DNA of 64,000 nt from Photobacterium aphoticum (GCF_001029435.1 NZ_LDOV01000041.1:20452-84451); one strand, 5' to 3'; shown: positions 9,206-19,234, counted from the stretch's first letter. Numbers and translations are program-made. Notes: generated from the sequence alone by a model not told the origin.

Positions 9206-10254
9206 TAATATAAACTCTCATACTCTTTAGCAATAATTTCCCAAGTATATCGTCTATTTGCTATGGACTTCATATTTTGAGCATTTATATACAAGTCACT
9301 GTCACTATAAAGAAGCTTGATTAACTCTTGAGGAGACTTAAAATAACTACATTTATTTTCTGTACTATATCTATTGAAATTACAATCATATGCGAATATA
9401 GGTTTAGAAAAATGCATGGCTTCTACAAGAGAAGGATTTGTTCCTCCTGCTGAATGCCCATGTATATATGCAAAACAATTTGCTCTATAATCAAATAATG
9501 TGGAAAGATCATAGACAGGATCTATGATATCTATATTAGAATACTTGGAATATTTATCTTTTAATCTAATCCCAAATTGAGACTTATCCCAATTCCCTAT
9601 AAACTTTAATTTTTTATCTGTCTTAGAAAATGCATAAAGGATCATCTCCACATTATTTTCCGGCTCAATTCTACACAAGCCAAAATAATAATCCTGAGGC
9701 ACCACCCCCGTATTTTTATTCGTCATAACATGATCACCACCATAAGCAATTACACGTGAATTAACATTATATTCACTCCTTACATAATCTGCTATAGCTT
9801 GGTTATCAGAAATAACCACATCTGAATACTTGACTGCTAATGCTTCTGAAAACTTCAAGAACTTTCTTGCAAACTTCCCCCATTTATCTCTCTTCCATTC
9901 TAACCCATCAATATTAGTTATGATTTTTGATTTAGATAGCAACCGGTAAAATGGCAAAAAAACACATCCTGACACACCTAATATCAACGTCACATCAGGC
10001 CCCCTAAATAAAGAACCAACCATTGACAATATATCATATGGTATGCTTTGGATTCCATTCGCATCAAATGGAAGATATATTAACGATGAATTGTTATAGT
10101 CTTTCTCTTTATTTTTATAACTCTTAGATGAGCAATAGACCGTATAAGATATATCATCAGAACTATATTTGGTTAAATTTTCAACCAGAGATTCAAAACC
10201 GCCATAACAAGCAGGAATGCCCACAGTACCTAACACAGAGACTTTTTTAACCAT
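9205..10254 (-). CDS. Glycosyltransferase, DUF1972 / rhamnosyltransferase-like (GT-B)
   Basis: The 349-residue protein begins with VSVLGTVGIPACYGGFESLVE, cited here as its landmark (residues 5-25, key residues GxPAxYGGFE), the signature of DUF1972 glycosyltransferases, which includes streptococcal WchF/Cps2T rhamnosyltransferases. NIDGLEWKRDKW (about residue 130) and GHSAGGTNPSLVEAM (about residue 270) also fit. Because dTDP-rhamnose genes are in the same cluster, rhamnosyl transfer is a reasonable guess. It is very AT-rich. Upstream lies about 1 kb without an intact gene. Confidence 0.82.
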   Translation of the reverse strand: MVKKVSVLGTVGIPACYGGFESLVENLTKYSSDDISYTVYCSSKSYKNKEKDYNNSSLIYLPFDANGIQSIPYDILSMVGSLFRGPDVTLILGVSGCVFLPFYRLLSKSKIITNIDGLEWKRDKWGKFARKFLKFSEALAVKYSDVVISDNQAIADYVRSEYNVNSRVIAYGGDHVMTNKNTGVVPQDYYFGLCRIEPENNVEMILYAFSKTDKKLKFIGNWDKSQFGIRLKDKYSKYSNIDIIDPVYDLSTLFDYRANCFAYIHGHSAGGTNPSLVEAMHFSKPIFAYDCNFNRYSTENKCSYFKSPQELIKLLYSDSDLYINAQNMKSIANRRYTWEIIAKEYESLY

Positions 10255-11281
10255 TCTTTATACTTAACTTAAATTCAATTTAAAAACATATGCCTTTATA
10301 AACCAGGCAAACAGAAAAATATAATTTCACTATATAATTGCAAGTTCCAATTACCGATATATACAATTAATAATTTTTAATAACTTTAGATTTTTAGTGA
10401 CGAAAAATAAAAATATCAACTATTTCCTGAAATCGTGAGTAATAATTTTGACCTAAGGATGCCCCCATGAGTGACTAATTTTTTACCTACTGACTATAAC
10501 CAGCACTAAATACTGCCTCTAGCACTAATGATGCATCCTTTATATACGATAATACATATCTTGATTGATTCTACTCGAAGCATATTCAGCTCATATGTTT
10601 TAGGCAATACAGTTATAATATTTGTATATCTGAAACGCCTCATCACTCATCCTTACATAAAGTATCCAACACATTGACTCTATTATACCCTGTTCTTCTC
10701 TAACTGACAGTGTCAAGCTCTATGGAGCTATTGTAGTAACGATAAGTAGTGAATAAGCTTTTTCTATCGCTTAACGGAGTTATCCGCTAGCCAATCATCT
10801 CCATTTTGCTCTACAAGGGTTATGACTATATAACTTAAGAAGCCATTACATCATCAATGGTCACTAAGATGCTATTAATAAATGACATGTGAATGGAGGA
10901 GATCCAGTCTTCAAGAGTATATAAAGCTCCTATAGATTACGATTTATCACAACGTTTGACTATGAATAAGAATATTTACCGATAGCATCCTAGTGCCTAA
11001 GTTCTCATGAAAATGATCGTATACAAGCAACCACGTCATCAACAGGAATATCGTTCAAAATAGAGCGTTGCACTTTAGCCACGCATGATGACTGAAAATA
11101 ACTTACGAATATCAAACCAACCTTTCGCTCCGGTAATAAGTACACATAACGAACCAAACAAGACTGCAAAGAAGCGATATGCAGCCTTAGCATTTGGTAT
11201 TAGTCAGTGGTTCTTTGCATTATTCAATTTATCATGGGTTATTCACAGAAAAATTTTTTCATAATTTTGAATAACAAAACT
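10255..11281. other. 1-kb AT-rich region without an intact gene
   Basis: No frame on either strand gives a convincing gene. The part from about 10740 to 11215 holds a degenerate transposase on the minus strand (separate entry). In 10255-10700 I see nothing recognisable. The region separates the DUF1972 gene from the GT4 gene at 11282 within a minus-strand cluster and so breaks an otherwise tightly packed operon. Confidence 0.6.
10740..11215 (-). pseudogene. Remnant of an ISAs1-family (H-repeat type) transposase
   Basis: Reading the minus strand in several frames gives pieces in the order expected for an ISAs1-family transposase. Near 11180-11100 there is a stretch like LFGSLCVLITGAKGWFDI, matching the N-terminal 'GAEGWEDI' region. 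Near 11060-11010 is LNDIPVDDVVACIRSF, matching the 'IPVHDTIARV' region. Near 10870 is ILVTIDD, matching 'VTIDAMG', and near 10815-10770 is LVEQNGDDWLADN, matching the 'GGDYLLALKGNQ' region. Frame changes and stops separate the pieces and the C-terminal catalytic part is not found. This is recognition by motif memory, not a search; a short open stretch at 11005-11193 is part of this remnant and not a gene. Confidence 0.55.
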
Positions 11282-12397
11282 TCACGATCTCACCCTGGTT
11301 TTAATATAGTTAATGAAGTTACTTTGGTAACACTTAGAAGAAAACATTTTAGATTTAATCATCGAAGAATTAGAATATGTGTACCATAGATTAAAATCAC
11401 TTGATAATAGTTTCAGAAAATTAGAAATAGAACTCAACTCACTAGGATCAGAAAGCAATCCACATTTATTATCCACAATCTCAATCGGCCCACCAACATT
11501 AGGAGCAATTGGAACACAACCATAATTCATCCCCTCTAAGATTGATAATCCAAAAGTTTCAGTCCACATTCTTGGTATGGATAAGTTAATAATTGCAAAA
11601 CCTTTACAATATATTTCCTCGATGTTATCAGGCCTGATTTCAATTGTTATATTATTATTTAAAGTAACACCTTCAAAATAATCATCAAACTCATCAATCG
11701 TACAATTTAGAATCAATACGAAGTTAAAGTCAGGTAACATACTTGTTAATTCAAGTAGATAATCAATACCCTTATACTTTTTTAAAGACCCAGAAAAAAC
11801 AATAATCTTTGAATCAAACTTTGACTTAAAATCAATATTCGACGGGATTGAAAAATCACTCCTTAACCCATTATAAATAACATCCATATTAGGGTTCTTG
11901 TACTTTTCATTATTTAAGAGATAATTTGACACAAAGATCACATCATCTGATGTTAATTCAACAATCCATCTCAAAAACTTTTTCAAAATAGATGGGGCAA
12001 CATGAGACTCATGTATATAATATATAACTCTATCAGCAAAAATTTTTGATGCTATTGCACCACCAAATGGCAGCAATGTATTAACAATAACTACATTATT
12101 AATGTCATCGCCATTTTTTCTGCAACACAATAACTCTCTTGATACAACAAAAAACAAACAAACTTGAGATAATAAATAATAAATAATTTGAATCCATCTA
12201 CTCTTAGCTCTCCTATAAAAAAATTCAACCTCATCCAAATTTGCTATATTACTCAAGAAACCATTATTATTGCTTGTATAAAGAACTTTTTTATTTACAT
12301 TTAAAGAACTATTAGTTGCATCTATAGCGTCACGCAAGACACGAGGACTTCCACTAAAATCATTATATAAGTGGATGAAATGTAAATTCACCTTCAT
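11282..12397 (-). CDS. Glycosyltransferase family 4
   Basis: The protein has a GT-B layout: N-terminal domain with IYYIHESHVAPS and VIFVSNYL, then IVFSGSLKKYKGIDYLLEL at the start of the nucleotide-binding domain and ETFGLSILE, the EX7E motif, near residue 310. GCVPIAPNVGGPIEIV follows as usual. ATG at 12397 is preferred over the adjacent TTG at 12400; GAGA lies a suitable distance upstream. It begins three bases after the stop of the previous gene. Donor and linkage are unknown. Very AT-rich. Confidence 0.8.
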   Translation of the reverse strand: MKVNLHFIHLYNDFSGSPRVLRDAIDATNSSLNVNKKVLYTSNNNGFLSNIANLDEVEFFYRRAKSRWIQIIYYLLSQVCLFFVVSRELLCCRKNGDDINNVVIVNTLLPFGGAIASKIFADRVIYYIHESHVAPSILKKFLRWIVELTSDDVIFVSNYLLNNEKYKNPNMDVIYNGLRSDFSIPSNIDFKSKFDSKIIVFSGSLKKYKGIDYLLELTSMLPDFNFVLILNCTIDEFDDYFEGVTLNNNITIEIRPDNIEEIYCKGFAIINLSIPRMWTETFGLSILEGMNYGCVPIAPNVGGPIEIVDNKCGLLSDPSELSSISNFLKLLSSDFNLWYTYSNSSMIKSKMFSSKCYQSNFINYIKTRVRS

Positions 12398-12400
12398 CAA

Positions 12401-13198
12401 TTAATCTCTATTTATAAATAAGTTAATGTTTTTCATATATACTAATACCATGTAAATAATAAAACAGGTGTAATAACCCCATCCCCTTTTTTTTGATATA
12501 TATAAATTTGCTTTCATCATATTCAAAAAACGGAACTTTTTCGTTTTTACTGATTCAACATTAAATATAGATAAATCATGACTTAAAGATACATCTAATA
12601 CATATGTAGGGATTTGTTTTTTATTTAAAGAAACAAAGAAATCAGTATCAATCCCATATAAGCTCAAATTCTCATCAAATGAAACTTCTTTTGAAATTAT
12701 TTTATTACAATTGATAACAATTCCACTTGATATTGCAGTTAAATTATTATGAAAACCACAATGTATAGTTTTAAAATGCTTCCCTTTTACTAATCCAAAT
12801 TTTGCAGGACTATACATATCACCAATCTGGGATATTATCTTCGGTACTCCTACACAAAACATGTCATTATTTAATAACTTAATCACTTCGTAAATATACT
12901 TATCATTAACTTCTGAGTCATCATCTAATATTAACAAGTAATCGTCTCTATAGTTATTTATAAAATCATTATAAATTATACTTAAAGCTTTATTTTCACC
13001 AGAAGAGTGATAATGAATATTACGATCGTATATATACAACTTATTAAATTCTGCAATCTCTAAATTTACCGTGTTATCCCAGATATGTAACTCAACATTA
13101 TCAGAATTGCGATATTTGCTATTTCTAAATGTATTGACTGTATTCGAACTTGTACATTTTTTATTGTACAGAACACATAGTATAACTATTTTTCTCAT
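12401..13198 (-). CDS. Glycosyltransferase family 2
   Basis: The 265-residue protein fits GT2 (GT-A fold): N-terminal ILCVLYNK, then LLILDDDSEV (about residues 90-99), the metal-binding DxD site, and SLYGIDTDFF (about residue 185) at the position of the acceptor/base region. A hydrophobic stretch near the C-terminus (about 235-255) may hold it to the membrane. Its 5' end overlaps the Wzy-like gene by 38 bases. It should add one sugar to the lipid-linked unit; the sugar cannot be predicted. Confidence 0.75.
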   Translation of the reverse strand: MRKIVILCVLYNKKCTSSNTVNTFRNSKYRNSDNVELHIWDNTVNLEIAEFNKLYIYDRNIHYHSSGENKALSIIYNDFINNYRDDYLLILDDDSEVNDKYIYEVIKLLNNDMFCVGVPKIISQIGDMYSPAKFGLVKGKHFKTIHCGFHNNLTAISSGIVINCNKIISKEVSFDENLSLYGIDTDFFVSLNKKQIPTYVLDVSLSHDLSIFNVESVKTKKFRFLNMMKANLYISKKRGWGYYTCFIIYMVLVYMKNINLFINRD

Positions 13199-14402
13199 GG
13201 TTTTCTTTTCTTACTTTAACTAAGATCATAATGATAAAATAAAAAACAGGCGTGTTAAGTAAAGATTGAAAAAACAATATAAACAAAAACGAGATCGCCA
13301 ATAAACAAGGGATTTCAGAGTATTTTATATGGTTAGAACTGTTTAATGTCATTATAATAAATGAAATAGTTAAATATAATAACACTATAAAATACACTCC
13401 ATATATTCTTATAAGATCGATTATATAAGAATCAGCTCGATTATCTCCCGTAATACCAATACTGAAGAAGCCTTGACCGAATGGATGAGAAATTAATAAA
13501 TTTAGCGCGTTAGTCCATTGTTCAATTCTTCCCAGTGCAGATCCATCAGATGAAAAATAAGGCAATAGAAGTAAGACCAATAGAAATGATGCTAACAATA
13601 ATACTACTGTAAGAAAAACATCTATTTTCTTCTTGTATATGGAATAAAACAAATACAAGATAAAGAAAAAAATCAAGCCAATAAAAAATGTTCTAGTTTG
13701 TGACATTAGTAACATTAATAATGAAACTAAAATCTTCACAGATGAGTATCGCTCTTTTCTCATTATAAAAAATATTATGAATGAACAAAATCCAGTAACA
13801 GCATAAGAGAGTGTACCAACAAAGAAACCATTACATCTAATTACACCATCTCTAAAATGATTAAATGATGCAAATATGTTACCAGAAGATAGTAGTGGCT
13901 CATAGAACCATATATCATCCATTTCCTTAACATTAAACACTTCCCATATACCGAAAAAGAAATTCGGTAGTACAACAACAAAAAAAAGCACATTACAAAC
14001 TTTCTTCATTTCTATATCGGAGCTTTTAATTACAAACAAACTACAAACAAATAAAAATGGGAATATGTAATTCTTACCAATTATTATTGTTTCATTTAAA
14101 GACCCATTTGAACTGAATATCCCCCAAAAAACACTTATACTTGAGAATAAAATAACTTTTAAACAGATAGAGTTAATCTTGCAAGAAAAAACATAGAGGA
14201 ATACATAACAAGTAATAAATAATAAAATGACCTCTTTCCACGAGCTAGATAAAACAATACTATTAATTTCAAAGTAATAAGATAAGTTTATAAAAATAAA
14301 GTCGTGATAAAAAATCAATATAACAAAGGTTATAAAAGGAAACCTGAACCGACCATCATTATTATCATTTTCCAAATAATATCCAATTGATAGAACAGAC
14401 AA
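13161..14402 (-). CDS. Wzy-like O-antigen/capsule polymerase
   Basis: A 413-residue membrane protein with about ten or more hydrophobic segments and a large periplasmic loop (about residues 290-325, with GRIEQW and HPFGQGFFSIG), which fits the O-antigen polymerase/ligase family. The only conventional in-frame start is TTG at 14402, but that begins inside a hydrophobic segment: the frame continues upstream without a stop to just after the previous gene and encodes INANAIIWLLLLSV. An ATT at 14435, a few bases after an AGGGGG stretch, may be the true start. Function is inferred from topology and context. Confidence 0.68.
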   Translation of the reverse strand: MSVLSIGYYLENDNNDGRFRFPFITFVILIFYHDFIFINLSYYFEINSIVLSSSWKEVILLFITCYVFLYVFSCKINSICLKVILFSSISVFWGIFSSNGSLNETIIIGKNYIFPFLFVCSLFVIKSSDIEMKKVCNVLFFVVVLPNFFFGIWEVFNVKEMDDIWFYEPLLSSGNIFASFNHFRDGVIRCNGFFVGTLSYAVTGFCSFIIFFIMRKERYSSVKILVSLLMLLMSQTRTFFIGLIFFFILYLFYSIYKKKIDVFLTVVLLLASFLLVLLLLPYFSSDGSALGRIEQWTNALNLLISHPFGQGFFSIGITGDNRADSYIIDLIRIYGVYFIVLLYLTISFIIMTLNSSNHIKYSEIPCLLAISFLFILFFQSLLNTPVFYFIIMILVKVRKENHEKNSYTMCSVQ

Positions 14403-14436
14403 TAATAATAGCCATATAATAGCATTAGCGTTAATT

Positions 14437-15282
14437 TTAAACCCCCTTTAATGTTTTTATTGTATAATAAACAAAAGACTTTAAATCATAAAAAGAGCTA
14501 GAGTGTAATAAATATTTAACACCATAAATAATGTTAAATTCACCTGATTCGCATAGACCTTTAAATTTATTTTCGAAATACCATTTTTTCCCAAATTTAA
14601 ATAAATACTTATCAGCTAAACTATTTCTACTTTGCTCTTGAGTTAATGATACTCGCGGTCTATCGACTTCAAAATTTACTGCATAGTCTAACCGTTCAAT
14701 TTTATAGCCATCACTTATCATTAATGATCTTAGAATTAAATCCCAATCCTCCAAAGAAGACAAATTTTCGTCAAAACCATCTAGTTGATTAAAGAACTCC
14801 CTTCTCATCATAAAGCCAATATCTATACCATTACAGTCTAATACATCTGATAGTTTTATAACTCCATATTTCTGGCTATCATCTAACATAACTTTTTGAA
14901 AATCATTTACTTCAAATAACCTTCCTGATGATACAAATGAAAGTTTTTCAGATTCATTTTCAATATAGGTAAGCATGTTATTTAAGCGACCAGGTAAGTA
15001 GATGTCATCATCATCTAAAAAGCTAATATACTGACCTAACGCATTTTTCACACCAATATTTCTAGCTCCACTAGGCCTGTGAGCCCAACTTTTTACAACT
15101 TTAACACATGATAAATGATTAAAGCTTTCTTTTATTTCTTCCGTTTGATCTTTTTTATAATCATCAACAATTATAATTTCAATGTCATCTATATCTTGGC
15201 TTAAAATTGAATTAACAGAACGGGATAGAAATTGAGCTCTGTTAAATGTGGGGATTATTACTGATAATTTAATTGACTTCAT
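14437..15282 (-). CDS. Glycosyltransferase family 2
   Basis: The 281-residue protein has canonical GT2 motifs: LSVIIPTFNRAQFL at the N-terminus, IIIVDDYKKD (about 36-45), RPSGARNIGV, FLDDDDIYLP (the DxD site, about 92-101) and LEDWDLILR (about 178-186), the ED catalytic pair. It should be an inverting transferase acting on the cytoplasmic face of the membrane. The start overlaps the end of the flippase gene by four bases. Sugar specificity unknown. Confidence 0.85.
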   Translation of the reverse strand: MKSIKLSVIIPTFNRAQFLSRSVNSILSQDIDDIEIIIVDDYKKDQTEEIKESFNHLSCVKVVKSWAHRPSGARNIGVKNALGQYISFLDDDDIYLPGRLNNMLTYIENESEKLSFVSSGRLFEVNDFQKVMLDDSQKYGVIKLSDVLDCNGIDIGFMMRREFFNQLDGFDENLSSLEDWDLILRSLMISDGYKIERLDYAVNFEVDRPRVSLTQEQSRNSLADKYLFKFGKKWYFENKFKGLCESGEFNIIYGVKYLLHSSSFYDLKSFVYYTIKTLKGV

Positions 15283-16784
15283 ATTTTTCTCTCGACAATA
15301 AAGTCTCGAAGCTTTAATACATAAAATTTAGAATTAGTTAATGATACAACCGATAAAAAGACACCTATATATATAACAAAAAATGCCAGAACCGATGTTA
15401 TTATTTCACCCCATGAATCGGAAGCCTTATCATTATCAAAGATAAAAGACATCACAAAATGGCTAATTCCAATTATTATAAACATTTCAAATAACATAAA
15501 TGAAACTTTTTCTACATACTTAATAATGGGAATTTTCAAACAATATTTAAATATAATCACAGGTTTAATAACCATATTAAATATAACGTTTACAATTACA
15601 GTTCCAACAACAACACCAGCAATACCATAATGGCCAACTAGAGCTATTGATACAACCAGATTAATAAATACTTCAATTATTGGATTGTATATATCTTTAT
15701 AATACGCATATTTATATTTAATTAACTCAGTTGGCCATTTAATCACATCAAAAAATAGGTTCACCAATATTAATATGACTATAACTTTTCCCAGAACCAT
15801 TTTATCATTCAGCCAGTTGATAATAAATGGCGTTGCGAAATAATAAAAGCCTAACGATACAACCCCTGCAACCCAAAACGAAAATTTTGCAAAAACAATC
15901 CATAATTCATAGTTTTTCTTATTGTTCTGAATGATTACCAATTGTCCAACAATAGGGTCTACTACTGAATGAAATATTGATACCACTGTAATTACAAGTG
16001 ACGACAACATCATATAGCTTGAATATGACGCAACAGCAGTCAGTGAAATGTACTTTGCGATTAATATATTATCCGTATTATACTGTATTATATGTGATAA
16101 CTTATGGAAAAACATCTGACTTGCATCAGCTTTTATTTTCCCATCATAATCATTGCTGTTTTCTGTAATTTCATAATGTTTATCTATTCTTCTTTTAAAA
16201 AAAGCAAACTTTATAATATTACTTATAAAGCTAGCGCATAAAAAAAACAAGAACGATTGAAACTTTATTATTAGTATAATCTGAACTGCCTTCTCAATAA
16301 TTAATGCAATTCCAGTGACAGATTTCACGAAAAACACTTTCTGATCAGCCAAATACAAGATTATATATTTATTCAACAAAAAGGTTATTACAGCGTTACT
16401 TACGAATATCATCCAATATATAGATAGCAATAAGTATGACTTGAATTCTACAAGGTAGAATAAAAAAGGAATCGCAAGCACACCTAACACTAGTGTAATG
16501 ATTGATACATTACGGTAAAACATATCTATTGTATGGTATATTTTTGATATTTCATTATAATCTCTTTTAATAAGAGGTTTATAATAGGCAACAGTTGCAG
16601 ATGTTGATATACCCAAATCTAGCAAGCTTAAATAAAAAACAAGTTGAGATAGCAATCTAAACAACCCAAGCTCACTATCCCCTATATTGAAAAGAAGATA
16701 TCTATTTATCAAAAAACTTAAAAATGTAGTCACAACAGTAACGAAAAGTGTAAATATGATATTCCTAGATATATTTTCTTTCAT
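15279..16784 (-). CDS. Wzx-type polysaccharide flippase
   Basis: The 501-residue protein has about 12-14 predicted membrane segments and the N-terminal pattern of MOP-superfamily exporters (ISRNIIFTLF, then FLINRYLL and GLFRLLSQLVFYLSLLDLGI). It would flip the undecaprenyl-linked repeat unit made by the neighbouring glycosyltransferases to the periplasm for the Wzy-like polymerase at 13161. It is the longer of two flippase candidates in the window and belongs to the minus-strand cluster. It overlaps the next gene by four bases; about 100 bp separate it from the gene before. Confidence 0.8.
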   Translation of the reverse strand: MKENISRNIIFTLFVTVVTTFLSFLINRYLLFNIGDSELGLFRLLSQLVFYLSLLDLGISTSATVAYYKPLIKRDYNEISKIYHTIDMFYRNVSIITLVLGVLAIPFLFYLVEFKSYLLLSIYWMIFVSNAVITFLLNKYIILYLADQKVFFVKSVTGIALIIEKAVQIILIIKFQSFLFFLCASFISNIIKFAFFKRRIDKHYEITENSNDYDGKIKADASQMFFHKLSHIIQYNTDNILIAKYISLTAVASYSSYMMLSSLVITVVSIFHSVVDPIVGQLVIIQNNKKNYELWIVFAKFSFWVAGVVSLGFYYFATPFIINWLNDKMVLGKVIVILILVNLFFDVIKWPTELIKYKYAYYKDIYNPIIEVFINLVVSIALVGHYGIAGVVVGTVIVNVIFNMVIKPVIIFKYCLKIPIIKYVEKVSFMLFEMFIIIGISHFVMSFIFDNDKASDSWGEIITSVLAFFVIYIGVFLSVVSLTNSKFYVLKLRDFIVERKI

Positions 16785-16886
16785 TTAATTTCAACTTAAA
16801 CACTAGCATTGTTATGTCTAGAGTACATTATAGTTCATATATAACTTAGCAAAACTCTAAAACTATTACCCATTGACTCAGTTATA

Positions 16887-17753
16887 TTATGATATTAACG
16901 GTATATCTTCAGGTGACATAATAACACCTTTGAATTCATCATAAGAGTTAGGCAGATGGCCTACATCTAATGCTTGATAGCCTAACTTGAATAAGTCATA
17001 TGCTAAAACCGTTGCTGTGGGGCCCGCTGCTATCATAAATAATGAGTTTGCTGGGTATTTTTTGCACTCCTCTAATATTGAATCATATTCATCAAATGCA
17101 TTTGATGGTGGGACTAAAACTTCACTCTTACTGCTTATGTTATCAAACAATAGGTCATTTACATTAAAACGACCTTTTGCGCTATAAACAAATACCACAT
17201 CCCTCTTATCCCAAATCTTTTTTATATAGTCAACCTGATTTTCATGAAATACTGTCTCCCTTGTAACAAATGAATTACCATACTCGCAATTAATTAAGAA
17301 CGGTTTTATTTTAGTAAACCTATTTAACCAATACCATTCCCAAAATGAAAGGCAGCCATGGTATCTCTTTATATTATTCGTAGCCGAGTTAAATGGTGGG
17401 ATACAAACTAAAAGTTTATCGCAACTACCATTTTGTAATATTTCGTGCAACCTCCGAGTAAGCCCATTAGAAGGAGATTGGTAACTATCATTCTGATTTT
17501 CCTGGTTGGAAATATCAAACTCTGCATCGCCATATCTGCATATTGAAGCGCGATTATATATAATCTCATCCAAAGTTCTTTTCGTGGTCATAACATTTGG
17601 GAAACACTCTTTGTATTTATGCAAACGTACTAAATCTTCTTTTGTAACGTTTACTTCATTGCTTTTAATATAGTTATTTAAATTTCTTTTGGATTTTTTC
17701 ATTAAAACCAAAACTTTATTTGGCACAATCTTTTTAATTATATTCTTAATCAT
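16887..17753 (-). CDS. GT-D (DUF1792/SP_1767-like) glycosyltransferase
   Basis: The 288-residue protein carries SICRYGDAEFDI (about residues 70-81). This matches the DxE metal site of the GT-D fold family first described for streptococcal DUF1792 glycosyltransferases. Further family-like segments are LLVCIPPF, HGCLSFWEWYW and FMIAAGPTATVLAYDLFKLGYQALDVGH near the C-terminus (cited in two parts: about residues 238-265, key residues AAGPTA and DVGH). It overlaps the preceding gene by eight bases. The family usually transfers glucose or a related hexose; the actual substrate here is unknown. Confidence 0.75.
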   Translation of the reverse strand: MIKNIIKKIVPNKVLVLMKKSKRNLNNYIKSNEVNVTKEDLVRLHKYKECFPNVMTTKRTLDEIIYNRASICRYGDAEFDISNQENQNDSYQSPSNGLTRRLHEILQNGSCDKLLVCIPPFNSATNNIKRYHGCLSFWEWYWLNRFTKIKPFLINCEYGNSFVTRETVFHENQVDYIKKIWDKRDVVFVYSAKGRFNVNDLLFDNISSKSEVLVPPSNAFDEYDSILEECKKYPANSLFMIAAGPTATVLAYDLFKLGYQALDVGHLPNSYDEFKGVIMSPEDIPLIS

Positions 17754-18690
17754 TATTGTAACCCGTGAAAAAATTTTTCACTTTATAAGCAGACTCAAAA
17801 ACCCCGTTGTTTTTCATATCATCAAAATATTTTGTTCCTATCACTCTATCATATTCATCTTGATATTCACGGCCTTGGTTGATAAATATATCGTAAAAAT
17901 ACCGCCAGTGTTGAGCCGCATTTTCTGAAAGTTCTTCGTTATTATTTACACTAGCTCCTCCATTAATCATTTTCCTTTTAAAATGTTCGAGACCACGTAA
18001 ACTATAGTGATAAATAATTATATTATCAGACTTAACACTACTTTTCTTTTTTATGCGAACATTATGATTGCCATTCTCTATTGACAAATATCCTTTGGTC
18101 CTATGAATGACCTTTTGAATTTGTTTATCATAAATGCTATATGGAGATAATTTATTTTTAATGCTCTCAGGTACTCTTTCATAATTCTTTATTAAGTTAT
18201 CATTTTCATAGAATTTATTTGTTTCATGCGGGTATATGTTATATATATCAACATAAATCACATTTGATGTCGTTTTCGCTAACTCATCTTTAAGAGAACT
18301 AGATGAGCAGCACCAAAATTCATCTGCATCTGAATTTATTATCCAATCGGCATTATATTTTTCACTGGCTATTCTAATCATTCTATCGACCCATTTCTTT
18401 TGGTCGTGATTATTACTAATTTCGCAAATTATTTCTTTTATCCATCCTTTCTTTTTATATTTTTCAAATATTTCTCGTGTAGCGTCTGAAGAGTTATTAT
18501 CCGTAACTATAAATCCATCAACACCCATTGCTCTGTGGTATATAATTTGATGTTCAATTATATCAGCTTCATTTTTAGCCAGAATGGTCATGAATAATTT
18601 GGGGGCCTTAATCCTTTCATGTTTCACAACTGAATTCTTGGCTTTAATAAAATAGTTTTTTATACGTTCAAACATTAAATAATTACCCAT
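17746..18690 (-). CDS. Glycosyltransferase, GT2/GT92-like (Glyco_tranf_2_4)
   Basis: The protein has MTILAKNEADIIEHQI at residue 33 on, FIVTDNNSSDATREI, and WIINSDADEFW (about residues 115-125), the DxD site as found in the Glyco_tranf_2_4 group. HYSLRGLEHFKRKM toward the C-terminus also belongs to this group. No signal peptide or membrane segment is seen, so it should act in the cytoplasm on a lipid-linked substrate. The start overlaps rfbC by eight bases, linking it to the dTDP-rhamnose genes, whose product it or a neighbour may use. Confidence 0.75.
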   Translation of the reverse strand: MGNYLMFERIKNYFIKAKNSVVKHERIKAPKLFMTILAKNEADIIEHQIIYHRAMGVDGFIVTDNNSSDATREIFEKYKKKGWIKEIICEISNNHDQKKWVDRMIRIASEKYNADWIINSDADEFWCCSSSSLKDELAKTTSNVIYVDIYNIYPHETNKFYENDNLIKNYERVPESIKNKLSPYSIYDKQIQKVIHRTKGYLSIENGNHNVRIKKKSSVKSDNIIIYHYSLRGLEHFKRKMINGGASVNNNEELSENAAQHWRYFYDIFINQGREYQDEYDRVIGTKYFDDMKNNGVFESAYKVKNFFTGYNND

Positions 18691-19234
18691 GTTTTTTTAT
18701 GTATTCGGAAAATTTCAATGCTCCTCGATCCTTTTCAGATACAATTGGGCTAATGCTTAATGGCCAACTTATATTTATATCATTATCAGACCAGAGTATC
18801 GACACCTCAGATGTAGGGTTATAATAGTCTGTACATTTGTATACAAACTCAGCCTCTTCACTCGTCACATAAAAACCATGTGCAAAGCCTTCCGGCACCC
18901 ATAATTGACGTTTGTTTTCAGCAGAAAGGTAAATACCAACCCACTTACCAAATGTTGAAGATTCTTTACGGATATCTACTGCCACATCAAAAACTTCACC
19001 TGAAATTACGCGAACTAATTTACCTTGTGTATTTTCTGTCTGGTAATGTAATCCGCGTAGAATACCTTTTTTAGATTTAGAGTGGTTATCTTGTACAAAT
19101 TGTGTTGGCTTACTTGTTACTAACTCTTCAAATTTTTTTTGACTCCATGTTTCCATAAAGAAACCACGTTCATCACTAAACACCGTCGGTTCAATGATTT
19201 TCACATCAGGAATATCAGTTTCAATTACTTTCAT
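18683..19234 (-). CDS. rfbC: dTDP-4-dehydrorhamnose 3,5-epimerase RfbC (RmlC)
   Basis: Third enzyme of dTDP-L-rhamnose synthesis. The cupin protein has FSDERGFFMETW, QDNHSKSKKGILRGLHYQ with the catalytic His region, GKLVRV, VDIRKES, and LWVPEGFAHGF, all conserved in RmlC. ATG at 19234 is chosen: GAGA lies nine bases upstream, while ATG at 19243 has it directly abutting. It is the last gene of the rfbBADC order here. Length near 183 residues is normal. Confidence 0.94.
   Translation of the reverse strand: MKVIETDIPDVKIIEPTVFSDERGFFMETWSQKKFEELVTSKPTQFVQDNHSKSKKGILRGLHYQTENTQGKLVRVISGEVFDVAVDIRKESSTFGKWVGIYLSAENKRQLWVPEGFAHGFYVTSEEAEFVYKCTDYYNPTSEVSILWSDNDINISWPLSISPIVSEKDRGALKFSEYIKKHG

Noticed and set aside
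11005..11193. Small minus-strand gene of 62 residues
   Set aside because: It is one frame segment of the degenerate ISAs1-type transposase and has no independent start signal.
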